Of a DNA stretch of 64,000 nt, positions 1 through 12,336 are shown in pieces. The position numbers and the translations under genes are program-made. The first letter of the stretch is position 1; the number at the start of each line of letters is the position of its first letter. The stretch is from Hirudo medicinalis (Eukaryota; Annelida; Clitellata; Hirudinida; Hirudinidae): assembly GCA_011800805.1 (NCBI GenBank), contig MPNW01000368.1, positions 256,864-320,863 on the forward strand, written 5' to 3'. The notes below the pieces were generated by a model. That model did no database searches, had not been told where the DNA came from, and was given only the letters and a program-made list of their open reading frames with translations.

Positions 1-1186
1 ACCTATTACCTATTTTTTTTTAAAGTATTACACCAGTAAAGAATAGTGCTGGTGGATTAGTGGCAAACAATTAATTTCACACTAAGGAGAGATAAGGAAA
101 GCAAAGACACTTGTAATTTAGTTATCGAAACTTTTGATATGTAATAAATATTGATTTCAGGAACTTTCCTGGATATAGTACTGCTCCTTTCAATGAAATT
201 AGCTACTTGTACCTCCCACAAAAAAAGTATACGACTTTAGAAAATATCTTGAGACATACCGGGAGGGATAGGGGTGCACTTGCCCTCCCCTGCTAAGCCT
301 ATGCTGAACATTAGGTGATGTGTTGAGTTCGAATCAGAAAATAAAAAATCGAATCGTTCGAAGAAAAACATGACATTAAAGCCATGATTGTTTAGATCCT
401 GTTTAGAGACTGGTCGTCATTTTATTCATATTATTCAGATCAATTTTTTTTTGTTGCTGTTCACTCCCTCTCCTAATCTCTTCTCTAATCGCCCCTTCTC
501 TCCTTATACCCCCCACACCCAGAAAAAAAACATCATTACGTGACGCCTAAAAAGTCGTTATAAAGTCGTGCTAATAACTCTGGGAAAAGTGAAAGATCAA
601 CTTTGATCGTTGTGGTGGCCAATCAAAAGAGGACAGAAACAATGAATGGGTTGCATTGCGCTGCTATTGGATGGTTTGTATTAACCGCCTGTTTCTAATT
701 AAAATTAACGAGATGTCGATGCACTGTCTTGATCTATGGCTGCCTCGCTGTTGTTGTTGTTGTTTTCCACACTACGGGTGTGCGTGCAGAAACATCCACA
801 CGCCCATAAAACTTGTGGAAATATGAACAAACACACTCATACGCACGTGCTTGCAAACATCCAGCCACATGCGCCCATAAACATCCGAGCTCTAGAGTTG
901 GTTTGTTTAAGGATGGAGTTGAAAAATTGGAGCTGACATGGAGATCCTGTGACATCTGCCTTAACACGTGTGGAGCATGATTATCTTTACAGGTCTCCAT
1001 CAGAAATGTCTCTGTTATTCGACTGTTGGTTTAAGTGTTTTGTATTGTTTGTGTATTTCGGTGTTGCATTCAAATGTTGTATTTTAGTGTAACGAGTTTT
1101 TATTTACTTGTATGGTTTGTATTTGTTGAGTGAAAGTGAAATGTTGAACTTAGAAAACTGCAAGTTGAAACTACATAAAATTAATT
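1..1186. other. Intergenic, no gene seen
   Basis: AT-rich DNA with short open frames only. None shows a domain, a coding-like cysteine pattern or plausible splice sites. I see nothing to annotate apart from small A and T runs. Confidence 0.5.
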
Positions 1187-1362
1187 GCAGGTTGACCGAA
1201 TGGGTTACATTCCTGCATGCGGCGGTAATTGCAAAAGTCGTAATGTGTCGTGTTCGAAACCCAGCCTGCACTCCCGCAAGCGCCCTTGGGAAGGAGCGCT
1301 GTGTAAATGGCCGTATAACAAAAAGCACCTCTGACGCTATGCTTAGGGCGCTATATAAATGA
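1187..1362 (+). mobile_element. tRNA-derived SINE, family A, copy 1
   Basis: The head has a box A-like segment (GGTTGACCGAATGG) and about 55 bases later a box B (GTTCGAAACCC), the internal RNA polymerase III promoter pattern of a Ser/Leu-type tRNA. A shared body follows (CGCCCTTGGGAAGGAGCGCT) and ends in GGCGCTATATAAATGAA. The same head, body and tail recur at 16,341 and 37,951, so this is a dispersed family. Confidence 0.75.
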
Positions 1363-1682
1363 ACTAAACATTTACATCGCAGTTGGAATGCTTCGAATGA
1401 ATGCCCTGACGGCAGAAACAACAATCAAAACCACTTGGTTGCATCTTCATCGTTTTGCTGACTTGTAATTATGCTTGAGTGTCACTGTAATACGGACGTG
1501 TCGAAGTTGTTCACATTCACGTGATGAACGAACGACGACGACGACGATGATGACGGTGATGATGGTCATTTTTACAGTAATCCTCTAACGTAAAGTTTTA
1601 TAATCACTTAATTTTGATCCACTTTTTTTTTAATCATATTCAAATATCGGCATGAACAAATTAAAATATTTCTAGTAAACAT

Positions 1683-1776
1683 ACAACAACAACAGCAAAA
1701 ACAACAATAACAACAACAACAACAATAATAATATTAACATTGATAATAACAACAGCATTGACAATAATTGATATAA

Positions 1777-1817
<41 letters not shown>

Positions 1818-1845
1818 TAATGACAATAATAATAATAACACCAGC
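1683..1845. repeat. CAA/AAT triplet microsatellite
   Basis: Imperfect runs of CAA, then AAT, with interruptions. The leucine- and isoleucine-rich open frames on the opposite strand are by-products of the repeat. Confidence 0.8.
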
Positions 1846-1849
1846 GAAG

Positions 1850-2372
1850 GTGATGCTAAAGGACAGCATAGAGAAGGAGAGAATAGAAGAACTGCGTGAG
1901 AAACCAATGCATCAATGCATGGACAATTTTTTTGCAGCCTCGGAAAACCTTTTGTTGACAAAGAAGCAAGTTGTGCTTGGTTAAGAAGTGCAGGACTCAA
2001 AGGAGAAACTGAAAGCTTGATTATGGCAGCTCAGGACCAGACACTCAATATCAGATACCATCAAAGTAAGATCTTCAAGAAACAGATCTAAGCAATTGCA
2101 GAGTCTGTGGCAAGGTCCAAGAAACCGTAAGCCACACGATGGCAGGTTGCACGGTGCTGGCATCAACTGAATATTTGAACCGACATAATAGGGTGGCCAG
2201 CTAAGTTCATTGGGTAGTATGCCGTGAGCTTGGTTGTGAAGTTCCCAACAAATGGTATAAACACCAACCCTAAAGTATGGTAAATGTAAACGAGAATACC
2301 ATTTTAAGGGAGTACACAATAATAACGGACAGAAAAATCTTAGCCAACAGACCTGTCATTGTCATCCATTGT
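1850..2372 (+). pseudogene. Decayed 3' end of a non-LTR retrotransposon (LINE) ORF2
   Basis: The C-terminal part of a LINE polyprotein can be read only by switching frames. A segment near 1,979-2,086 gives WLRSAGLKGETES followed by IMAAQDQTL. In another frame a CxxC...H...C zinc-knuckle pattern follows (NCRVCGK, ETVSHTM, then GC). Next come a KWYKHQP segment and a final segment ending ITDRKILANRP. These are familiar features of the ORF2 tail in a widespread invertebrate LINE group. Stops and frameshifts separate the blocks, so the copy is dead and 5'-truncated. The family assignment rests on motif memory, not a search. Confidence 0.65.
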
Positions 2373-4427
2373 CTTGTATGCTAATCGGCAACAACAATAA
2401 TAACAATAACAATAATAGCATCGACAGTAATTGCTATAAAATTGTGAAGACAGTAAATTACAAAGGAACGACGTATTATTCTTCTTCACATCCACACGGA
2501 CTCAGATAGCTTTGATTTGTTTCATCCTCGTTCTCTTTCTCAAGAGTTCACCTGGTGCTTCGATGTTTTTTGCGTTTTTTTATTCGACGAAATATTTAAA
2601 GCTTATTTAAAGTATTAAAGCTTTAGCATTTAAACGAACGATTTGTTGTTGTTTTGAAAAGATGGGTTTTATTGCTATCATAAAAATAGATTTGGCGATT
2701 AAAGGATTTTAGGATTGGATGAGGATTTTAATGGATAATAGAATATAATCTAAAAATATAGATTATAAAATATATTATAAAAATATAATTTATAGATATG
2801 ATCTAAAAATACAATTTATAAATATAATATAAAAAGTTACTAAGATAAAAAAAAAGACAGGTCTCCATGATTAAAGAAGTCTTCGTTTTTTGCTTGTAAT
2901 TACAATTAAAATAAAAAACATTTTTCGACGAGAATGATTGAGAAGATGTCGAGCTGCAATGTGATTAAATAAGATGATTAATTGAAAAATATAATTAAAT
3001 AAAAGGTAGAATTATTTGAAAAATGTAATCAAATACAAGATAGAATTAATTGAAAAATGTAATCAAATAAAAGATAGAATTAATTGAAAAATGTAATAAA
3101 ATAGAGGAATGAATTCAGTAATTGATGTGATTGGGGTGATGTTGAAGACATTGACATGCATGCACTTTGTGGATTCTTCTTACGTCTTCTGCTCAGCTTC
3201 CTGTGCCTGAAATTGGATCCTTTTCATTGAGTCGACCTTGAGCTCTTCTTTTTTGCATTTATATTGAAACTACTGTAAATGTTAATCATAATAATAATAT
3301 TTATAATTAATACATTAATTAATTGTGTGAGCTATTAGTCATTTCACAAATGTGCAGTGTTAGTATTTTTTTTACTAATAATGACATTTATTATTATTAT
3401 TATTATTATTATTACATTATTTTTCTTATCCTCTCACTACATTTGAGATGCAAATCAGTTTAACAAACTTTTTTAGAGTGATAATAAAAGCAAGGTCGAA
3501 AATCAAAGGAAATTTAAAAAAAAATTTACATGATTAACAACACTGGTTATTTATTAACATTTATAACTTCTAATTATAACTTGTAATAGTAAGTTGTAAT
3601 TATAACTTGTAATCATAGCTAAAACTATTACATAATTTTCAAACTTAGTTCCTGTCCTCTCAAACAAGAGTACTCTCTTAGACAACAAGCTCGACCTTGT
3701 TACAAGCGTCTCTCTTGTGATTCATAAAATATCTCCTTGTCTCCTTGTCCAAACTGTGTTCACATGAGTATATCATTCCCTGTACAACCGTGGAAGTAAC
3801 TCGTGCAACTAACAGATTATTATTGTATTTTATATTCATATAAATAAGACAGGTAGAGATATTCGAAGAATAATTATTTTGACCAAACAAGTATAAATTT
3901 TTATTTATATAATATTTGTTAACTTGAAGTTGAATACAAACTCACGCATTGTGGGTTTTGACCCCTCAATTTGAAGTATTAAAAATGGTTCCAAACAATA
4001 AACGAACAGAAATCATTACGTGAATCTAAGATGATGACTGTGATGATGACGATGATGATACTTATTCACTGTTACAAATATGTGCAACGAAGAGGATAGA
4101 TTTCAATTTGGCTTTGAAAAAGGTCATCAGGTGATGTCCTTGGTGGAGCCGTGGGGGTCCCAGCTCTTGATTAACTATGACTATCCCATCGACAACTGTT
4201 GTGCCTTGTTTATGCAATTATTATATTCTACTATTTGTAGAACTAAATTATTTTTCCACGTCATCACCACATCACAACGTTGTCACATTGTGCATGACAT
4301 CTTCATTCCTTGCACTTGTTTTTCATCCTCCACACTTTATCATTGGACTGCAATCTAAGCTCCTTAAGGCCGAATGATTGAACCTTCACAAATCCAGGCA
4401 CGATTTTCACTCTTAAGCTTCGATATT
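2373..4427. other. Intergenic, AT-rich, no gene seen
   Basis: Very AT-rich sequence with ATT runs (near 3,390-3,412) and a short tandem repeat at 2,975-3,117. No frame has domain-like composition. Confidence 0.5.
2975..3117. repeat. About 35-bp tandem repeat, four copies
   Basis: Four imperfect copies of a unit built around TTGAAAAATGTAATCAAATA, followed by AAGATAGAATTAA. Copies differ by a few substitutions. Confidence 0.7.
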
Positions 4428-5145
4428 ACCTCTTATTATTGGTGTTATTCTTCATATTTCTTTCTTATTATTGGTGCTATTCTTCATATTTCTTTCTTAT
4501 TATTGGTGTTATTCTACATATTTATTTCTTATTATTGGTGCTATTCTTCTTATTTCTCTCTTATTATTGGTGTTATTCTTTATATTTCTCTCTTATTATT
4601 GGTACTATTCTTCATATTTCTCTCTTATTATTTGTGCTATTCTTCATATTTCTCTCTTATTATTTGTGCTATTTTTCATATTTCTCTTTTATTATTGGTA
4701 CTATTCTTCATATTTCTCTCTTATTATTGGTACTATTCTTCATATTTCTCTCTTATTATTTGTGCTATTTTTCATATTTCTCTTTTATTATTGGTGCTAT
4801 TTTTCATATTTCTCTTTTATTATTGGTGCTATTCTTCACATTTCTCTCTTATTATTGGTACTATTCTTCATATTTCTCTCTTATTATTGGTACTATTCTT
4901 CATATTTCTCTCTTATTATTTGTGCTTTTCTTCACATTTCTCTCTTATTTATTGATGCTATTCTTCATATTTCTCTTTTATTATTGNACTATTCTTCATA
5001 TTTCTCTCTTATTATTGGTACTATTCTTCATATTTCTCTCTTATTATTTGTGCTTTTCTTCACATTTCTCTCTTATTTATTGATGCTATTCTTCATATTT
5101 CTCTTTTATTATTGGTGCTATTCTTCGTATTTCTCTCTTAATCTT
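4428..5145. repeat. 32-bp minisatellite, about 22 copies
   Basis: The unit is TTATTATTGGTGCTATTCTT followed by CATATTTCTCTC, 32 bases, with few variants. Because 32 is not a multiple of three and the unit lacks in-frame stops, three overlapping frames stay open for 193-245 codons as Phe/Leu/Ile/Tyr-rich strings. These are not proteins. One unresolved base (n) lies at 4,987. Confidence 0.9.
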
Positions 5146-8055
5146 ATTATCTCTTATTTTTCTTATTATCCGATTTTCTCGGTAATTCTCTTGAGATTTG
5201 TCAATTAAGTTTCGCATCGGTTTATTTTTATTCTTATCTTCACACAATTATTCTTATCTTCACAAGGATGTCACCAGCAGCTGAAACTGCTGAAGAAGGT
5301 GACTTTAATATATTTCTACTTTATTAAGACTTAAGACTTAGAAAATTTTGAGACATTCGATCATATACGTGACCATAAGCTTTATGGCATGAAGCATTAA
5401 CAACTTGATTTGATGATTGGCGGTATTTTATATAAATAATGACATAATATAATAAGTTATTATTATGAACGATACGTTCCATAACTGGACTATTATGATG
5501 AATTGTGCCATATTTGAGATGACGTGTTTGAATGCTTGATTTGTCGCAGATAAATGTTCTCAATTCTCAGCAGATTGTGATTCTGTCACCGGTTGGATTT
5601 GTTGTGCCACCCACCAGCCTTTTCCGAGTAAGGCACGACCACCTGTTACTAATTAAGACCAGTTGATGGTAATTTGTAGGCTCATCAGGTCTTTACTGCT
5701 TGATCTATTTCGTAATAGTTTTTCGACTTAATACTTCGACGACGAGTGTCTAAATTTTAATTTGCATTCCACAAGTATCCACTCACTTCTTAGAAAACAA
5801 AAACACATCAAAACAGCTTAGTTAAACAATAAAAACAATGCTACTGACTTCTTGTAACTAGCGCATTAACACAGAGAAAGTTTGTGGCCATGCAATTGCG
5901 CAAGAAGACCATCTCGACAATTTAAATGGTTGAAGTGGTTGAATGATTGAATTGGTTGAAATGGTTCAAATCACAATCCACACTTTCATTGCAATCGTCT
6001 GAACAAAGTCTGAACTGATCCGAGCGAGGAAGCACGCGGTATTGATACTTTTTCAATTGTTTACACTGGAAAGGAATTTCACTCGTCGATAGCATCCTGT
6101 CGAGATGTCTGCATATTCGAGTGCATTCTGTACTTTTTCTTCCCTAGTTTACCTGCCTTCTCTCCAACATTCAAATGCGAATGTGAAAAGGTTTGTTAAT
6201 GTTTTCGAAGGTCCAAGAGTTGCCTCTCTTTCGAGTTTGTTTTCAAGATCACCTTTGGACTTTGAAGGTGATTGAGCAAATTGGGACCCGCGTTTCTTTA
6301 TCACCTTCTTACGTTACGTTAGACTTGCACTTTACAAAGTTCACTGCAGCCACCGTGGCCGCCACACGCAACATTGCATTTATTGTAAATATTTTAAATT
6401 GGAACTTTAATATTAATTTTTTAATAATTTTTCATTTTCTAATTCGTTGCTTTTTTTTATTCGAGCTCATTTTGCAAAATTCCAAGAATCTAAAAATGAA
6501 GTTATGAAAGTCATGCCTGAGTATTTATAGATGAACGAAAAGGGACATGTTGCTAGAGACGTGTTGCCAATGAATCCATGTTTACTTGTCCAAGACGTGG
6601 TGGACTTTAAAGCCACATTTGAAATACGTCTTTCGTACAAGCTAATGTGTCGACATACAAAATGTTTGCACTTTATAGTCATTTATTTTACTAATTAATT
6701 AATTAATTTATTTATTTGATTTATTAAAAAAAAATCAAATTATTCGTCGAATCAGACTAACTTGTAGGCGCAAAACATTTGGCTGACATTCAATTAAGGA
6801 CTTTCAAGGAGGAATTGTTTATTGCCCAATTAGCACCTGCCAACTTATAACAAGAAGAGAAAGACTCAAAAAGACTTTCCTAAGGAAAAAGTCCACGTTA
6901 CAAAAACTTTGTTGTTGCGTCCTTTGTTGGTCACGAAGCCAAAAACTGATCAAACGTTCAAGTTCTTCAAACAATACGAATTAAGAAAAGACAACGACAT
7001 TGTAAAACCTCGTGTGTGACACTTCTAGGTGTCACTCCAAATGATGATAAAATGGTAATGACGATACCTAAGTCACTTCACGCTCGTGACAGGCGCGTGA
7101 CATCTGATGATTTGCCTGTCACTCGAGGAGGCTTTGCTCTTCCAGGCATTATGGAACTTCTCTTTTAAGCTACGAAGCGTGACGCTACCGTGACCCAATT
7201 TTGACAAGTTATCCAGAGCTTCGACATCAAAACGGCTGTGAAATCTCTCTGTACAAGAAAGTTCTTAAAGACTTTACTGCCCCATCGCAGAACAGCTAAG
7301 CTAGACTTCTGAAAATTATGAATGAATGTTTGTACTTTGAAATGTTACGCAATCAAAACATTGTCTTTTTTTTGGCGCTTTGATTATAATTTGATTGCAA
7401 GAGTTTGCAAAACAACTAAAAGTATTTTTAAGTTTTGATCTTAATTAAATCAATTCGAACTCATATCTAATATTGATGAGCAACTGATATTGTGCATTTT
7501 TAATGAAATCTCTTTCATCCTTGGAGAGCATGGTTCGGGACCAACTTTGAAGCACAACTTTTGACTTCAAAGTGGGCGTCGTGGCCAGAATATCTCTGAT
7601 TACTCTTTGAGCTAATAAATGCTCTGTCGACATCGTCAGCGTCATTGTCATCATCACCATCAGCATCATCATTATCATCATCGTCATCATCGCCATCATT
7701 GTCTTAATAAGATTTTATGCGCTTTTTAATCCGTTACTGTCGCTTCGACGTAATCATCATCGTCATCACCATCAGCAGTAGTTCCGTCATCATTTCCTGT
7801 ACTATCACTATCATCACTTATCATCATCCCGTGATCATCGTTGCCAGCAGAAGCGTCCTTGAGTTTGACAGTTTGTTTAGAACACGTGTTATCGCAGCAG
7901 TTCGTCGGTGAAGTGGAATGATTTCGCTTTTAGTCCTAGCACGGAGGAGATTTCTACACGATGAGGACGACCGAAAGTCTAGATTTGGAACAGAAACTGA
8001 GCTGTTGTTTTCGTTCGTTGTTATTAAAGGCCGTTACATAACTGGATGATTATGA
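5146..8055. other. Intergenic, no gene seen
   Basis: Unique-looking AT-rich DNA. A short cysteine-bearing stretch near 5,570-5,625 is flanked by AG and GTAAGG but is too short and isolated to call an exon. CAT/ATC triplets occur at 7,640-7,700. LRP1 5' exons could be here, but I could not find a recognisable LDLa or EGF module. Confidence 0.45.
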
Positions 8056-8130
8056 GGACGGTGCTCCCGCAGCGGGATTCGAATCCGTGCTGCCATCGTG
8101 AGAGGCGGGAATCTGGCAGAAACTTAACAG
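8056..8130 (-). mobile_element. tRNA-derived SINE, family B, fragment
   Basis: On the minus strand the segment reads CTCACGATGGCAGCACGGAT, then a box B-like TTCGAATCCCGC and TGCGGGAGCACCGTCCT. It is nearly identical to a plus-strand segment at 52,933-52,988, so the two are copies of one interspersed family. Confidence 0.6.
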
Positions 8131-8811
8131 AAAGTGAGCGCTATTATTTGACAACACATATATCACAGGCATCACGTGTAACACTTATATCACGAGCACA
8201 AGTGACAATGACACAATGAAGAGAATAGCTTGGTCACATTAATTTCTACAACATAATGACCTTTGGTAGCGACGACTATTTAATGATGTGCGATGTGATA
8301 ACATTTGTAATGTAGTATGCAGTAATTGTAATATCATGCAGTCATCAAATCAGGAGATCCTTTGCATGGTGCGAATTGAGTGCTTTTGATGCTGTCCATC
8401 TGCAGCGCTGAATTGCTTTCAAACTGCATGGAATTCATCCAGAATTTGTTAGCCTGAGATAGTTTAAATTTCTCACCCAAGCATTTACTTAGGACGTAGA
8501 ACTAAAGATGTGGTGAGATGAGTTTAGCTTTTGATAACGTGGGTTGAATTATTGAAGCACAATTTCTGCGTGGGAGGCTGACAACATTTTTAAAAAAGGA
8601 AAACATGTTTGACAAGACTCAATGACAACGATTCCAAGTCGGATCTGCACCTAATAATAAGGAGAGTAAAAAAACGATAATGGAAATAAGCGAGTGAGTA
8701 AGCTTCTATTTTTGTGCTTTGAGTTTGCATTGTCCTAATCATGTAGTCATGGCGGGTTCGCGTGTACAAAAAGTTAGTTAAATCCTGAGAATGAAATCTA
8801 TTAAGATGAAT

Positions 8812-8852
8812 GCAAGACAAGGACAAGGACAAGGACAAGGACAAGGACAATC
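8812..8852. repeat. (GACAAG)n hexanucleotide repeat
   Basis: About six perfect copies of GACAAG. Confidence 0.85.
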
Positions 8853-9894
8853 CTTTTGTCGTTTAAATTCATTGCAGCTCGTTTGTTACTGCGTTCACCT
8901 GGCGTTCTCAGGTGTTGGATTTGAATGCTAAAGCTGATAATCCTAAACATGTTGACAGTTTTTTGAAGTCTGCCGAACTGTTATCACCGCAATAATAATA
9001 ATCATCATCATCGTCGTCATACTTAATATTGTTGTTGCTATTAAACTATTATAATAAATAATTTGCATCGTGTTCAAAGAACAGGTGAATGTTGTTTGTA
9101 GCAGTGACAATGATGCGCTGTGGATGATGGATGTTTTTTTTATGAATGGCTGCATGTCATGGCTTAATGTCATGGCTTAATGACTGCAGTCAAGAAATGT
9201 TTCTGCCTCATTTTTTCGTAAAAAAAATCAATTTTTTCTATTCAACAAGGGGTTAATGTTGTAGGATCGTAAATCACACGCATTGAATCTCTAGATTTTA
9301 AAGTCAATCATCTGTCATGGTGGCTGGTCAGAGGATTTATTTGACAGCAATTCATCTCTTGGCCATAAGCAGTTTTTGCAGCTCACGCATTTGTCTTCCC
9401 ATTCAACAATCAAAATGAGATAAACAGGCTCATGCGATCAGCCGACCAGCCGATCATGATCATCGTTGGCCAGGACGATCGACCCAGTTATTTGGGAATG
9501 CCGAGCTTTGTGTTTTTTTTTACATTTTGAATCTCATTTATCTAGGATTGAATTTTAGAGTAGACGAACAAAACATTCTCGAAAAAAAAAGTTTAATTTT
9601 GGGATTTTAGAACTGCAGCCAGAAAATGTTGGTTTGCAAACTGGAATTTAAGTGAGCTCTGAAATAAAATACTTTTACACAAATATTTTTTTCGATATTT
9701 TAAAACATAAATTTGTCTGAAACGCTTGAACCTCTTTAAAGAAAACAGACATTCTCCCAAATGGAGAATGGCTATTATTTATGACAGGCCTCACAAAATA
9801 AAGAACATATTGCTGCCTTTAATAACAGAGGGGTGAAATAACATTGAGTTAAATTCTTGCCTACTTTCGCTTGAATAAATGATTATTATTAGTT

Positions 9895-9975
9895 GAATAA
9901 ATTATTATTATTATTATTATCATCATCATTATTATCATTATTATTAATTATATTTATTATTGATAATAAATAAAT
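9895..9975. repeat. ATT/ATC triplet tract
   Basis: Mixed TTA, ATT and ATC triplets with interruptions. Confidence 0.7.
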
Positions 9976-10116
9976 AAAATAAAATTAATGCTGTTGTTAT
10001 GTTATGACTTTGTGACTATCATGACTATTGTTACTATTGTCATTGACTTACATAAGATGCAAAAGAAGGAGAAATGGCTGATCACTATACTTATGATGAT
10101 GCTGGTGATAATAGTG

Positions 10117-10172
10117 AATAATAATAATAACAACAACAACAACAACAACAATAATAATAATAATAATAATAC
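10117..10172. repeat. AAT/AAC triplet tract
   Basis: Runs of AAT, then AAC, then AAT. Confidence 0.8.
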
Positions 10173-10650
10173 AACTGCGTTGTTGTCATCGTCGTCGTCG
10201 TCAATGTTTGATTTTTCTATTTCATCTCATCACAAAGTTACAAAATTCATTTTCAAAAAACCATTCCACGAAAAATTGAATTCTTTTTTTTCACCTTCAG
10301 GTAATTTGAAGACAGAAATAAATAAATTTGGTGAGTATTTCTATTAAACGATGTTTAAAATTTGCATTTGAACGTAAATTTTATGGCGTAGCATTTGTAA
10401 TCGTACCAGTGATTATTTATTATTGGAGAACTTAATTCTTCATGGTAACATTAGTTTTGTAAATGTTGTACCTGCATTATGAAGCACATGATGAGAATAA
10501 TCCTACTATCATTTCCATTGAACATTCATCCTTTACTGATGAATGTGATGTGATGTGATGTCAATGTAGTGAGGCTTCTTAACTCTAATCCAGTGAGTGT
10601 TATTGTTGTAGTTGTTGTTATGAAAGGGGCAAAGGTGAACCTGAATTTAT

Positions 10651-10721
10651 TCTATAATAACAATAATAATAACAATAATAATAATAATAATAATAATAAT
10701 CGTGATAATAACAACAACATC

Positions 10722-10762
<41 letters not shown>
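10651..10762. repeat. AAT microsatellite with AAC interruptions
   Basis: About 110 bases of AAT units; it lies 60 bases before the assembly gap. Confidence 0.85.
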
Positions 10763-10823
10763 ATTAGTCTTTATGAATAAATTAGTAACGTATACATAAC
10801 ACATCATTGGTCCTGCCAGTGGC

Positions 10824-11404
10824 NNNNNNNNNNNNNNNNNNNNNNNNNNNNNNNNNNNNNNNNNNNNNNNNNNNNNNNNNNNNNNNNNNNNNNNNNNNNN
10901 NNNNNNNNNNNNNNNNNNNNNNNNNNNNNNNNNNNNNNNNNNNNNNNNNNNNNNNNNNNNNNNNNNNNNNNNNNNNNNNNNNNNNNNNNNNNNNNNNNNN
11001 NNNNNNNNNNNNNNNNNNNNNNNNNNNNNNNNNNNNNNNNNNNNNNNNNNNNNNNNNNNNNNNNNNNNNNNNNNNNNNNNNNNNNNNNNNNNNNNNNNNN
11101 NNNNNNNNNNNNNNNNNNNNNNNNNNNNNNNNNNNNNNNNNNNNNNNNNNNNNNNNNNNNNNNNNNNNNNNNNNNNNNNNNNNNNNNNNNNNNNNNNNNN
11201 NNNNNNNNNNNNNNNNNNNNNNNNNNNNNNNNNNNNNNNNNNNNNNNNNNNNNNNNNNNNNNNNNNNNNNNNNNNNNNNNNNNNNNNNNNNNNNNNNNNN
11301 NNNNNNNNNNNNNNNNNNNNNNNNNNNNNNNNNNNNNNNNNNNNNNNNNNNNNNNNNNNNNNNNNNNNNNNNNNNNNNNNNNNNNNNNNNNNNNNNNNNN
11401 NNNN
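10824..11404. other. Assembly gap (N run)
   Basis: 581 undetermined bases between triplet repeats. It precedes the first recognisable LRP1 exon by about 560 bases, so it may hide upstream exons. Confidence 1.
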
Positions 11405-11612
11405 TGGTGGTGATGGTGATGATGATGATGATGGTGATGATGATGGTGATTGTAGTGGTGATGTTAGTGATGATGATGATGGTGATGGTGGCAGTGGTGG
11501 TGATGGTGGTGATGGTGATGATGATGATGATGGTGATTGTAGTGGTGATGTTAGTGATGATGATGATGGTGATGGTGGCGGTGGTGGTGATGGTGGTGAT
11601 GGTGATGATGCA
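11405..11612. repeat. GGT/GAT compound tandem repeat
   Basis: TGG and TGA triplets in a higher-order pattern. A block containing GATTGTAGTGGTGATGTTAG occurs twice, roughly 85-95 bases apart. This array probably caused the neighbouring gap. Confidence 0.8.
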
Positions 11613-11962
11613 TTCTGAAGAAGTAGTTGAAGATGTTGCCCTTTAAAAATATGATGACTTTTAACTGTTTTGTTGGAAATTGTGGACTGAGGAAATCTCA
11701 TTCCCACATAAAATAAGACTCAAAAAAAACTGTCAAGAAAAAGATGCAATCTCGGTGCATGAGGATGCAATCCTCAATCTTAATTTAAAAAAGTAGTATG
11801 TCACGTTTTCTGATTTTTAATTTATTTTCAACTCTTAATGCATTTTTGCCTCTCAAATTCATTTTTGTTTAAACATTTAATTCATAGAATTTTGCTTTTT
11901 ACCATTTAAGACATTATTTTTGATGGAATTTATAATTACCTCACCTGTGCTATCCAATCCAG

Positions 11963-12336
11963 CAAGATGCAAGAGCATGCAAGACGTCTGCCCTCCCAGC
12001 AGGTGTTACGAGACGCCTGACCAGCCCACCTGTGAGTGTGAAAAGGGCCAGTTCTTCAACCCCTTCATTGGTTATTGTCAAGGTGAGTCAAGCGGATCTC
12101 AGGGGCATGGCTAGGTTGCTTTGGAAAGGCTTCTACTTCCTCTAATGCCAGTATTTCGCTGCTTTGAGCATTTGGCATATAGAAGCATTGATTGATTTGG
12201 TAAGTGATTGATTTTACAGAGGCTGACGATTGTACATTCGCCCCCTGCGAACATTCCTGCCTGGTCAAAGACAGCACTGGCTATGTCTGTCAGTGCAGGG
12301 ATGGGTTTGTTCTGGCTGAGAAGCACAAGTGCGTGG
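11963..12336 (+). CDS. LRP1: LRP1 EGF pair, first exons recognised
   Basis: Two class 1-1 exons, 11,963-12,082 and 12,220-12,336. Each encodes one six-cysteine EGF-like module. The first has the pattern [16 protein letters not shown]; the second ends [15 protein letters not shown]. In vertebrate LRP1 an EGF pair stands between the first LDLa cluster and the first propeller. The exon upstream must end in phase 1 and was not found. Confidence 0.8.

Larger units (their letters stand above)
8131..10823. other. Intergenic, repeat-rich, no gene seen
   Basis: Contains a (GACAAG) hexamer array, several AAT/ATT/AAC tracts, and otherwise unremarkable AT-rich DNA. The asparagine-rich frames near 10,100 and 10,650 are repeat read-through. 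Confidence 0.5.

Noticed and set aside
4374..5208. Three overlapping Phe/Leu/Ile-rich proteins
   Set aside because: All come from one 32-bp tandem repeat without stops.
5569..5628. Possible LRP1 upstream exon with several cysteines
   Set aside because: It is flanked by AG and GTAAGG, but cysteine spacing fits neither EGF nor LDLa and there is no neighbouring exon to join.
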